64,000 nt of DNA from Argentina anserina (taxonomy: Eukaryota > Streptophyta > Magnoliopsida > Rosales > Rosaceae): contig NC_065877.1 of the NCBI RefSeq assembly GCF_933775445.1, positions 12,276,001 to 12,340,000 on the forward strand, in the 5' to 3' direction. Position numbers and translations under genes: made by a program. The notes below the pieces were generated by a model. The model was not told the DNA's origin and did no database searches. It saw only the letters and a program-made list of their open reading frames with translations. The stretch's first letter is position 1. Every line of letters begins with the position of its first letter. Shown here piece after piece: positions 44,481 to 54,469 of this stretch.

Positions 44481-45392
44481 TTACGTACTGTCTAGAAAAG
44501 CAATTGGTCTGATTCTTGCAGGAGCAAGTTCTTTACTAGCACCAGTTGATTTCTTTCTTAGTACCAATGCTAACGGTTCTGAATCACCAACAGAAGTATC
44601 ATCTCCGGCTTCTACAGTATCTGACTTCATCAATCTTAATAGTTGCATACGGAAGTTCAAAAAGGCTTGATTGTTAGATATATCATCCATGTCATTAGAT
44701 GAATCAAACGTATAATGTGTATATCTTGATGGATTACGTATGTAATCTGGAACTGCTGCAGATCGATGATCTTTTGATACTTCATGGTCCCCTTCGTGGT
44801 GAAATCGAACACGTTTTTCTCTTGTAGATGAGATTAAATCGTCATCAATGCTCATCCTCTTCAAAAGCGTTTTTATGCCATATTCAAGTGAGTCTTCAGA
44901 AAAACCATTGAGCATGTTGGGGACCTCATCAATGTCCGTCTCATGACTGTCATCGTCGTACTCATAGAGATCAGATGGATCTATAGAGCCTTTCAATCCA
45001 ACAGCAAATCTGTCATATCCATCTTCCTCGTCCTCGTACTCGAGTGTGAGGTCTAATCCAATTGAGGTTTTAATTTCCCACTGCTCGTCATCATAATCAT
45101 CTGGCTTAGTCTTAGGGTTAGAAACAGACTCAGCAGATTGACCATGTAGCTGTTCCTCTTCTTCCTTTACTAAATACTCGTCGTCAAACAAGTCGAGGAG
45201 GTCATTCTTTAGCTCGTTACCGAAGTCATCCGTTGAAATAGTGTCGTGTTGTTGGTTGAGCTCAGATTCGTGTTCAGGGCTGTCCTTGTCTCTGTTACAT
45301 TCCCAACCGTCGATTTTCTCATCTTCAAGGGTCCATGAACCAGGTAGAGAGTCGAAGGTCTTGCCTACTCGGACGCTGAAACTGTTTTGCAT
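44481..45392 (-). CDS. TSSC4-like protein (U5 snRNP assembly factor family)
   Basis: An intronless frame of 303 residues, strongly acidic. The N-terminus SFSVRVGKTFDSL and the later VPDYIRNPSRYTHYTFD (residues 214-230), followed by NQAFLNF, match the pattern I know from plant and animal TSSC4 proteins (VPD...P..WTKY in animals). A basic KRVRF lies at about 193-197. Acidic runs occur at 67-80, 99-104, 118-126 and 143-154. Animal TSSC4 is a nuclear chaperone for U5 and tri-snRNP assembly in splicing; transfer of that role to this protein is an inference. The assignment is from memory of the motif. The start at 45390-45392 begins the conserved N-terminus. Confidence 0.72.
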   Translation of the reverse strand: MQNSFSVRVGKTFDSLPGSWTLEDEKIDGWECNRDKDSPEHESELNQQHDTISTDDFGNELKNDLLDLFDDEYLVKEEEEQLHGQSAESVSNPKTKPDDYDDEQWEIKTSIGLDLTLEYEDEEDGYDRFAVGLKGSIDPSDLYEYDDDSHETDIDEVPNMLNGFSEDSLEYGIKTLLKRMSIDDDLISSTREKRVRFHHEGDHEVSKDHRSAAVPDYIRNPSRYTHYTFDSSNDMDDISNNQAFLNFRMQLLRLMKSDTVEAGDDTSVGDSEPLALVLRKKSTGASKELAPARIRPIAFLDST

Positions 45393-45666
45393 GATTTGAT
45401 TCTTGTTTAATGAGAGATTAGATTGACTTCCGAAGATTAATCAGCCCGTCTATATCTAATTTACGATTTCAAGATCAAGGAGATCGATGAATTTATAAGA
45501 GTCGGGAACCTAATCCAAGTATGAAGAGGAACCCCATATGCTACTAGTACTTGGAATAGAACTATATATTGAAGCTCTTCTAACAAGTAATTCCTCTTAG
45601 CCTTTGGACTAATTTTCTATAATTCCTTATTATTTGACAATATATTGTCATGTGTTACTCAAAGAC

Positions 45667-45756
45667 TGTTTATCCTTATGTAAATATTTGAGGGAAATTC
45701 TGAATACATAGTTACATAAGGATAAACATACATATGTAACTATGTATTGCAGAATT
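45667..45756. repeat. Two interlocking inverted repeats
   Basis: gtttatccttatgtaa (45667-45682) pairs with ttacataaggataaac (45711-45726). gaaattctgaatacatagtt (45693-45712) plus ac pairs, with one gap, with gtaactatgtattgcagaat plus ttc (45735-45756). The order is A-B-A'-B', with A' overlapping the end of B by 4 bases. It lies about 275 bp upstream of the TSSC4-like start codon. Confidence 0.85.
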
Positions 45757-46214
45757 TCAATTCGGTAATACATACTAAACATGGGGAGTAAATTCCGGTG
45801 AGGGAGATGTATAAAATCATGACAAGTAGTCAAGAACTTGGTAATTAGAGATACCTAGAAAGATTAGGAACATTTCAGTCAAAACTTCAGCACATGCATG
45901 CAAGCTTTGGTGCTCTGAGTACTGGATTGGTTCTCTGATGACGAAGAAATGGACCAAGAAATTTGTTGTGTGAAATAGAGCGGCTGGGCAGAGTACTTGC
46001 TTCACAATCTTTGTGGTGCAGGTTATTGTTGGCATCGGGGGCATATGTACCTTTTCTCCTGCTCTGTTTCATAGGAATTTAATAAGGGTAACAATGTGGA
46101 GCTGAAGGGGTAGCCAAGGAGTGCAAATTTTAGCTCCCTCATTGTATTGCTAGAAAGAGGAAGATAAAAAAATCAGTCCTGCTTTGTTTACATCTAATGA
46201 AAGGGTAACAATTT
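45757..46214. other. Intergenic stretch upstream of the TSSC4-like gene
   Basis: No coding frame with a recognisable domain. Includes a purine-rich stretch at about 46080-46170. Confidence 0.4.
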
Positions 46215-46692
46215 ATGAAGCACGGACTGACTTTGGACACGGCTCGGACACGTACTACCTCATAATAAAAGTGAAAATGCTTATGGTGAGAATCGAAATT
46301 TGGGCATCCAAGGCACTCAATAACTCCTCAGTCATTCCAACAGATTCAATTTTTGTTATATCTATACACACTTTAATATATATATATATATAAGGAGAGA
46401 AATTCGTGATAAAAATAAGAATGTTTGTGGTGGGATTTGAACCTTGGTTATCCAAGGTACTTATCAAGTCATTAGTCATTCTAACAAGTTATGTTTTCAT
46501 TAATTTAATGCACATTTTGACATATATATACTAATATATATCTAAAAATTCTAAATACTTTCAAATTTATAAATTAATTTTTTTAATAAATATATATATA
46601 TTAAAATAATATTTAATTAACGTGTCCGTGTCCAAAAAAATTCTACATGCCGTGTCTACGTATCGAATCGTGTCCGTGTCTGTGCTACTTAG
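46215..46692. mobile_element. 478-bp member of the tagcacggacacgg element family
   Basis: Left end tatgaagcacggactg. Right end, as complement, ctaagtagcacagacacgg. The flanks gtaacaatt (46206-46214) and ttaacaata (46693-46701) are an imperfect 9-bp duplication. Inside, a segment of about 120 bp (46264-46385) recurs in diverged form at about 46410-46530, sharing words such as atccaaggcac/atccaaggtac and tcattccaaca/tcattctaaca. No coding capacity. Confidence 0.7.
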
Positions 46693-46902
46693 TTAACAAT
46701 ATTTCTATTGATATGAAGAATGCTATATTATGGATATCAAGTGGAGCTTGTACCTTTTTTTTGTTTTGGAAATGAATAATTCATTAGGAACAAGCCCAAA
46801 GTGAGCAATGGCCAGCATACAACCCAAAAGTGAAAAGTCAATGCTCTCCACTAACTCAAACCGATCTAGAACACAGAGAATCAATCATCATGCAATACAT
46901 AG

Positions 46903-47583
46903 CTAAGAAATGTAAAATGCAAATTCTGGCGGAGGAGGGCCCGTGAGGCCGTCGTTGCGCAGGACAAAAAAAAGAGACAGAGGAGATTGTGATGTCCAAG
47001 TAAGAGGACCCTCGCTCCGAAGGTGAAGCCGACCAGCAACATGCGCTGCACCATTGGCTTTTCTAGGAATCCAATTCCAGGTGAGAGTCAAATCCAGTGA
47101 ATTCTTTTTGAATCTGACTGTAAATATGGAATGCATTCCAGTTAGAACATGTTTTACTCTTCAGATCCGAGAATGTAAGCTTTGAATCTGATTCCAGGAC
47201 TACACTTGTCAATCACAACGACCCAGCAAGGGAAATGCCTCCAACAAGGCCATAGCTTCAGCCGAATCAGCATCCCTAATCTGCATTGGCTTGGATAGCC
47301 CAGCTACACAATCTCTCCGATCATTACAAATCACAACTCCCAATCCGGCGGAGTCAGGTGGCTTCCATGAGGCGTCACAGTTAACTTTGAAGACAGAAGT
47401 GGCAGGAGGAGACCACTTCTCAATCTGAGGCTCCGATGCAAGAGCATGAACCTGAGGAGTAACCACCTGAGCAACCAGAAATTCCCTGACCTGGTTGGTT
47501 GCAGTGGAGATGACATAAGCTGGGGATATTGGTGTTCCACTATACACAAAGCTGCATCTTGACTTCCAGATCAACCATAGCAA
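46903..47583 (-). pseudogene. LINE RNase H domain
   Basis: FKVNCDASWKPPDSAGLGVV with the first Asp, ADSAEAMALLEA with the Glu, then a stop at 47209. The C-terminal part continues in another frame at 47136-46903 (WIPRKANGAAHVAGRL, FFVLRNDGLTGPPPP). This RVT_3-type RNase H is usual in plant L1 elements. Confidence 0.8.
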
Positions 47584-47676
47584 GTAGCAAACTAAGGTAA
47601 TGACTTCTTGTTTATTTCTGGAACTAGGAATAGCATTGTAGCAGTTGATGAACCATTGATCAAATGTAGATATGGC

Positions 47677-47913
47677 TTATTTATTGATTCGTAAACCAAT
47701 AAAGTCTCCAAACCAAACAGCTTGAGTCCAAGGGCAAAGTAGTAGTATGTGAGTAAATGTTTCCTCCTCGCACTGACATATAGGGCATAGTGGAGATATA
47801 GCAAGTTTCCGGTGGAATAGGTTCTTAAAATTAGGCCATATGTTGTTCATAACCTTCCAGATGAAATGTCTAACTCTGGGGGTAGAGTTCAGATGCCACA
47901 TAAACTTCCACAC
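47677..47913 (-). pseudogene. LINE zf-RVT region
   Basis: MWKFMWHLNSTPRVRHFIWK, then CPICQCEEETFTHILLLCPW, the Cys/His pattern (C-x2-C...H...C) of the zf-RVT domain between RT and RNase H in plant LINEs. Confidence 0.8.
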
Positions 47914-48117
47914 TTTCTTATCTATTTGTGGGAGGGACCCGGATTCAAAGTCTCTACAAAAGCATTTCTGTTATGGTGCCAATAGTACCCTGCTTTGACT
48001 GAATAAACTCCATCTTTACCAAACTAGCTTGTCCTCATCACTAGTTTGACCAAATCTAGTATTAGAGATGATATGCATCATCTCAGGTTGTAAAACACTA
48101 GCAACACTAGATAGATT

Positions 48118-49307
48118 CTAAGTTCTGTTCTCGCAATTCATCATAGAGTTAATCGTACTGCTCTGAGGGGCAACAACAGTAGACACGGTCTGTATAGGAC
48201 ATTTGGCCGGAGGAGGAAGCCATTGATCATTCCAGAAGCTAACTAACTTACCACTGCCAATTAACCAATTGATATCCATCATAAGAGCATTTCTTGCTTC
48301 AAGTAGACTAGTCCAACTCCAAGAAGGTCTTTTACCTTTGACAGCTTGCATAAATCCACACTTAGGGAAGTAACGAGCTTTAAGAACTTTAGGCCAAAGT
48401 GAAGATGGCTCAGTCATGAGTCTCCAACATTGATTTGCTAATAGAGCCATATTAAAATGGTGGAGGTCCTTGAAACATATTCCCCCATCACATTTGGCCT
48501 TCCCCAAATGGTTCCATGCCTTCCAGTGAATCTTGTTACCTTTCTCAGTACTGCCCTACCAAAAGTTTCTAATCATAAAGTTTAAACTATCACAAAATCC
48601 TTTAGGTAGTTTGAAACATGTCATAGGATAAACATGCATAAACATATCCACAGACTTAATGAGAACCTCTTTACCCGCTAAGGAAAGAGATTTTTCCTTC
48701 CACCCCTCATCTTGCACTTCACTTTATCAGAGATGTAATTTAGGGCAGTCTTTTTTTACCTCCCCCAAATAGTGGGAAGTCCAAGATAGGTCCCAGGATC
48801 TTGTACTTCCATAAAGCCAAGTAGCTCACAGAAAAGGTAGGCCATTTGCTTAGGGGTATGGGAGAAAAGTAAACACTTGATTTAGACCCATTAATCTCTT
48901 GACCAGATGCAAGGCAATATTCTTTGAAAATCAGAGAGAGCTGCATTATATTTCCCAATGTAGAGGACCATCTGCAAAGAACATATGAGAAATAATAGGA
49001 TTGCCCCTACAAATTCTCATTCCCACCACAAACTTCTCCTTAACGGCATGTGTAATCCTCAAAGATAGGACTTCACTAACCAACATGAATAAATAAGGAG
49101 ATAGTGGATCTTCCCTGGCCTGCCATTTAGAACTATAGAAAATGAAACATTAGAAACGCAAGACATGATAAGATCAACCCATCTCCTATCAAACCTAAAT
49201 CGAAGAAGAACCCCTTCTAGAAAATCCCATTCAACCCTATCATAGGCCTTATTCATATCAAGCTTGAGTCCTAACTCACGCTTACCTCCCTCATTCTTAG
49301 ACTTCAA
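48118..49307 (-). pseudogene. LINE reverse transcriptase remnants
   Basis: LKLDMNKAYDRVEWDFLEGV (about 49262-49203) is RT motif A. The catalytic motif, normally FADD, reads FFADGPL near 48968-48990, so the second Asp is lost. YCLASGQEINGSKSSVYFS (about 48930-48874) follows. The RT connection GGICFKDLHHFNMALLANQC runs from about 48490. Several frames are needed, with stops between. Confidence 0.8.
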
Positions 49308-50229
49308 ATAGTGATATGATTCATGGGCAAGTAAGAGGTTGTCTTATATCTGCCTGTCCGGAACAAAAGCATTCTAGTTTGGGGAGATGAGGGTTGGCAA
49401 TACCACCTGTAAGCGATTGGCAAGAAACTTGGAGAGAATCTTATATGAATTATTGCATGGGCTGATGGGTCTAAATTGGGAAGTAGTTTTAGGATTCTCC
49501 ACCTTTGGAATCAAGACGATGTTTGTCACATTCAAAGACTGGAGATCAACCCTACCCTTTAGGAATCAGTAGTAGACTTGAAAACTACATCATTGACAAT
49601 CCTCTAGTATTTTTGATAGAATAAACCCGGAAACCCATTGGGCCCTGGTGTCTTCAGAACCCCCAGTTGATCAATGGAACATTTCACCTTATCCAGTCAT
49701 AGGAGCAAGGAGAGTAGAGTTCATCTCAGCTGTAATACCCCTCTTAACTCCACTCAGTGCTTGACCCCAATCCCTCAAGCCCGAACTGGTGAAAAGACAC
49801 TAGAATTGGGTTTCAAACTCCCTCCTAATCATAGCCTCCCCCAATAGCCAGTTGCGTCGGAGTTCTTGATCCTCAATATCCTGTTCCTTTGGCGGCGCTA
49901 GAGAGTGGTAAGATGAAAGAATCGGGAGTTAGAATCCCTTGATCTAATCGCTGGTGCCAATATTTCTCCTCATTAACCCATAATTCGTTCAATTTAGAGC
50001 TCACCTCATTCTGCTTGTCTGCACTGGTTAATGGTTGATTGCATTAGAGGTCATCAAGTTCCAATAGGCATTCCTTTATCAACTCACTGTTAGTTCACTG
50101 AAAACTCTTCCTGCTCCACTCCTTAAGTTTTGCACAGCAACGACCCAGATTCTTATTCCAGACTTTGACTGGCCCATCATTTCTCACGACCTTCTGCTCA
50201 TCGGCCCAAGAGGACAAACTTTTTCTCCA

Positions 50230-50610
50230 ATGCAGCAGAGAAGTAGAGGGTTATGGTCTGATCCTAATCGTAGGAGATGAATTAGAGAAGTATCTGGCCA
50301 AAGAAGTGGCCAATCCATACTGATCAGAGCACAATCCAACCGCTCTTGAAGTACCACCACGCCATTTTCTTTTCTAACCCAGGTAAATTTCTGGCCCTAG
50401 TACCCAATATCCGTTAGATCATTCGAGTTCAAGAACTCCTCCAAATACTGATGTCTGCTCGGATTCCAAGCAGCCCCTCCTTCCTTTTCACTCGGACTCA
50501 TAGTTTCATTCATATCACCCACAACAAACCATGGCCTTGCACTAAACTTCCATACATCCATATCATCCAAACCTTCCTACCACTTTCTGGATCATGTACT
50601 AAGTTAACTG
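50230..50610 (-). pseudogene. LINE endonuclease remnant
   Basis: WFVVGDMNETMSPSEK (GDFNE-type motif, about 50530), then QERLDCALISMDW, and LGSDHNPLLL (SDH motif, about 50263) show an apurinic-type endonuclease. A stop lies near 50400 (DIGY*GQKFTW). The N-terminal catalytic motif is missing. Confidence 0.7.
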
Positions 50611-50908
50611 TGATGCCCAAATTTCAGTATCCAATATAGATGCCATCTCTGTTTCCTTTAGCTGCAGCTTCTCTGTTAAATACTAACATATGTAAAACAT
50701 CTAAGGAGAACATACACAGAGAACATCAATTCAAAATATAACAGGTAAGGAAGACCTGGACATTGACACATGGTTTTTCGAAGAGGGATTGAAAAAAAAT
50801 TCAACTCTTCAAGCTTCTGACCGAAGCTTTTGAACATTGTATTCTTTAATCGGCAAGTACTGCTACTGTAACAAAGCACGTATGCTATCTGTTTGAGGGG
50901 TTCGGCTA

Positions 50909-53838
50909 GAATCAACCATCGCTTCGTCTAACCACCTTTGTCTCCTTGACCAGAACTGACGGTGAGCTATGAACAGTAACGGCGGTAAAACAATTTCCGT
51001 TACCGCCCAGTGGATCTCGTGCGAAACACATGATGATATTCAGAACTGGGGATCGAAAGATAAGGTTGCACTCACTCATCTCACTCCATTCCAGACACAG
51101 CCACTAAAACCCCCAAATCCTCCTCCATCTATGGCCGTCCTTCCTATTCCAAATTCAATACCCTCTTCCAACTAAACCAATCAAAAAGCTCAAACCTTTA
51201 CCCCGCCATCACTTTGTGCTTATACTTTTGGCTCTCCATTTGAGAATTCAATGGAAAACTTTCCCTAGTGATTTTTGTAAAGAGATAAATGAAACACTAC
51301 AGTGAATGTCTTACTTGTCTTCTGAGATATGTAGTGGGACTTGTGGTAATTCATAGTTGTTTCAAGGTTCATAGAGTGTGTTATTTTGTAGGTTGTATTG
51401 CTCTATGTAGTGTGTTCTGTATGTCATGGGAGCAAAAGGAATGACCTTGCCTGTCAATGAACCACTACATTGGATACGGTGCCTATATAACCCTAGTTTT
51501 ACTTGTCTGCTGGGATATATTGAGTTGCCAGAGTTCATAATGGTCCCAATATGAAGTAGAATTCACATAGTTTTTAGTATAACTTAGAGTAGAATTCGTA
51601 GTGGGAAAATAGGTCTCAATAGTATTAGCTGCTTTAGTGGGAATATCAGATCATTCCTCTTAACAAAATTATCGTGCACTGTAAACAGGTTACTGCTTTT
51701 TTATCTCGCAGTCTTTTCAAGTGTTTACCATGAAATCTAAGATCTATTACTTGAGCCAATCTGTTGTAAAATCTTTCTCCAACTCCTGCTTGAACATTCT
51801 TTAGTGAAAGCCTTGTTTACAGTGCTTTCTATAGATGTGGACTGATGGTCGTAGAGCTATTGGAACTTGAATACAGTTTGGTTTTTGAATCATATGAATT
51901 AATTTCTGTTGATATGAGTTTACTTACCTTTTTCTAATTCTAGAGTTAATTTAGAGTAGTAACTGAAATTGGGAACAAGTTTGTTTTCTGACTCTAATGT
52001 TACTTCTATTAATCTGAGTTTAATTACTAGTGGGTGTTTGGCTCTAAAGCTGAAATTGCTCGGGAGTTTGAATTTTGATGTTTATGGTCAGGGCATTGAT
52101 AATATGTGATCATTTGATTGTGGCTTGTATCAATCATAGATTTCTTCTGTGTCTGAGATCTTGGTTGAACTCGTCCAAATGTCAATTGATAAATTTTGTC
52201 TTGAATATTGGGCTCGCTTGGTATGTTTGGTGTTTTGATTTATGTAGATCCTTAGAACTCTCATCTGAGAAACTTTTGTGGAGTCTGAAATTGGTAGGAA
52301 CCAATCCTTTCAAACTCTTCTCTGCTAGTTAAGTATTCATTCATGTCAGTACTTTGTCAATTAATTTTGTATTAATCATGCCACGAAATTATGGAGGGCT
52401 TAATTATGTTTTTTGTCCTTCTTCTACATTCAAGCTTCAATCATTTAGTTTTCATTCATGTTTTATTTTCATCCCATCAACTAATATTAGGCTTTAGAGT
52501 AGATATTTCATAAACTGTGGCTATAATATATGCATTGATTGATTGATATACCACATCGTTAACTCTGATATATGGTTGGCTCAGATTTCTTTCATATAGT
52601 TGGATCACTTTTGTACGTTTAGTAAAATGCATGAGCGTTCGGTATCCATGTAAGTTTAGGAAATTGTACAGTCCTCTACGACATGCTTCTGCAATACCTG
52701 TGATTACATCAATGCTTCCAACTTCTATGTTTTTGAACACTTACCAATTACAGCAATGCTTATCATGCTTTCTGTAGAGGTGTCTTTTATTACTGCCAAA
52801 ATGGAAGGCTTAACTTGTTATAATTTATTTTAATCTTACAAGAGGAAACAGTTTGAAGTTTTTGAGTCTAACCATGAACAAGTCCAGTTCTTTCTCATCC
52901 ATGACTTGAAAATCACTGCTGGCCCTCATCGCAAAGTATTTGTCCACCATGCGCTGTGACTGCACGGAGCTGCTAGTCGATCTTCGGCAGCTGGTCGACC
53001 GGCATGGCGATCCTCAGGCACGACACGTGTGCTGAGACCAACTGGCTCTCGGGGCTTGATGGCAGTGGTGGAAAGCCATTTGAGGTTTTGCGGATACAAT
53101 TTGTCACTGAATCGCAGACCGCTGTTTTCGTCGTCCAGTGCCTCATATGCAAGATTATTACAACCAATATCGTATACATGAAAATTGTTGTAGAATTCCA
53201 CAAAATCAGATACATATTCAAAACTTCATATCAAATCGAGACTTGTTCACACAGAATCCACACGCCGATCGACAATGTCATATCAGCAACAAGCACAGAT
53301 CGTAATAGACAGAATAACAAATGGATATCTAATCACATTATGTGATTAAGTGATTATGCTGTATCAATCGGTGAACATTCAAGCAAAACCGACTGGCCTA
53401 ATACCAAGTACAATGACAGTAAACACTAAACAGCGTGCCCAGATTCTGATAATGAACCTAAAACTTGGATTTCAAAGAACGAGATTAATCAATTACTCGA
53501 TTATGGGAAATAATGCAAAATATGAGGTCCAAGATCTGAATACCTGTCTTCTACTTTCGGATGGGATCTACTCCGACGTGCCCTGTGCTCCGAGCGCGAT
53601 TCTAAATTGAATCGGGTGTGCTTCGCATGAGGTGGAGAGATCAGAGATACCCCCATTCTACCCACCTCAATTTTCAATTAACCTTACTCCATCTTACCGT
53701 ATCTGTCAAAAAGAATTTGATCGCCGGGTCGTGCTAATTCCAAACAAAATTATTATTTTTTGACGTTAAAAGAAATCAACCGTAAGTGCAACACCTGTCC
53801 ACGACATGGGTGGTTAGACGAAGCGGCGGTTGATTCCA
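50909..53838. other. 2.9-kb stretch bounded by a 28-bp inverted repeat
   Basis: gaatcaaccatcgcttcgtc plus taaccacc (50909-50936) recurs in inverted form as ggtggttagacgaagcggcg plus gttgattc (53811-53838), with two differences. Between them the sequence is AT-rich and intron-like, with no gene I can name. A first-exon-like piece (MAVLPIPNSIPSSN, about 51132) hits a stop. Confidence 0.5.
52860..53201 (-). other. Exon-like segment of unknown identity
   Basis: Composition is more coding-like than its surroundings. On the minus strand it reads SQRMVDKYFAMRASSDFQVM and DEKELDLFMVRL at about 52960-52870 in one frame. An upstream frame (LRFSDKLYPQNLKWLSTTAI, about 53110) has stops relative to it. 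A splice-donor-like acag/gtattc lies at about 53543-53538. It may be a fragment of a decayed gene; I do not recognise the family. Confidence 0.3.
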
Positions 53839-54469
53839 GAATTCACCCTTGTTTGAGTGTTTTGTGTAACATCCCCCCGGAATTTGCAGTATTAAAATCA
53901 ATATTTCTGTAACATGTATTATTGATTTCTGCATTGGACACAGAATCTTGCGATTCTAATTTACTTACCTCTATTCAGAGTAATCGCAATTAGTCTTGTT
54001 CACTAACTTTTTCGCATAGTCAATCAATTATGGTAACAACTGTTAAACTATCAATCTGTCAAACTACTTCACTCTGCAAGTACTGAGACTGTAATGGTTC
54101 TGTAGAAGATCTTCTGCACCATCAAACTTATAAGAGGAGAAAATAGTACAAGCGGGCTCACCTTGACCAAACCCACTCGCTTTTGCCAACCTGAACACAA
54201 AGCTTGTGAAGAGAAAAAGCTCTACTTCACACCAAGAAATGAGTGGTCCTTCCTTTCCATTCAGTTGTAAATTCATCATAACAAAAACAAATTTAAAAGA
54301 AGAAATTCTTGTCAAGAATTTTTCACAAATTCAACTTCCCTCATTTGGTAGCAGAAAATATATTTTTTGAAAATTTTGTCTTTCATATACAGTACAAGAA
54401 CTTTGATGAACTATACATTACAAATGACAATAAACTGAATTAGTGTTAGCGCCTGGCGTTGGAAACAGA

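Larger units (their letters stand above)
46754..50610 (-). mobile_element. Degenerate L1-type LINE
   Basis: On the minus strand, endonuclease remnants (about 50600-50230), reverse transcriptase (about 49310-48740), zf-RVT (47913-47677) and RNase H (47583 to about 46903) follow in LINE order. An A-run ends it at about 46754-46763. The 5' end lacks the first endonuclease motif, so it is 5' truncated. Frameshifts and stops occur throughout. No target duplication was recognised. Confidence 0.85.

Noticed and set aside
52960..53000. Possible tRNA-like hairpin (gctagtcgatcttcggcagc)
   Set aside because: Only one short inverted repeat; no cloverleaf, no anticodon arm and no T-loop consensus.
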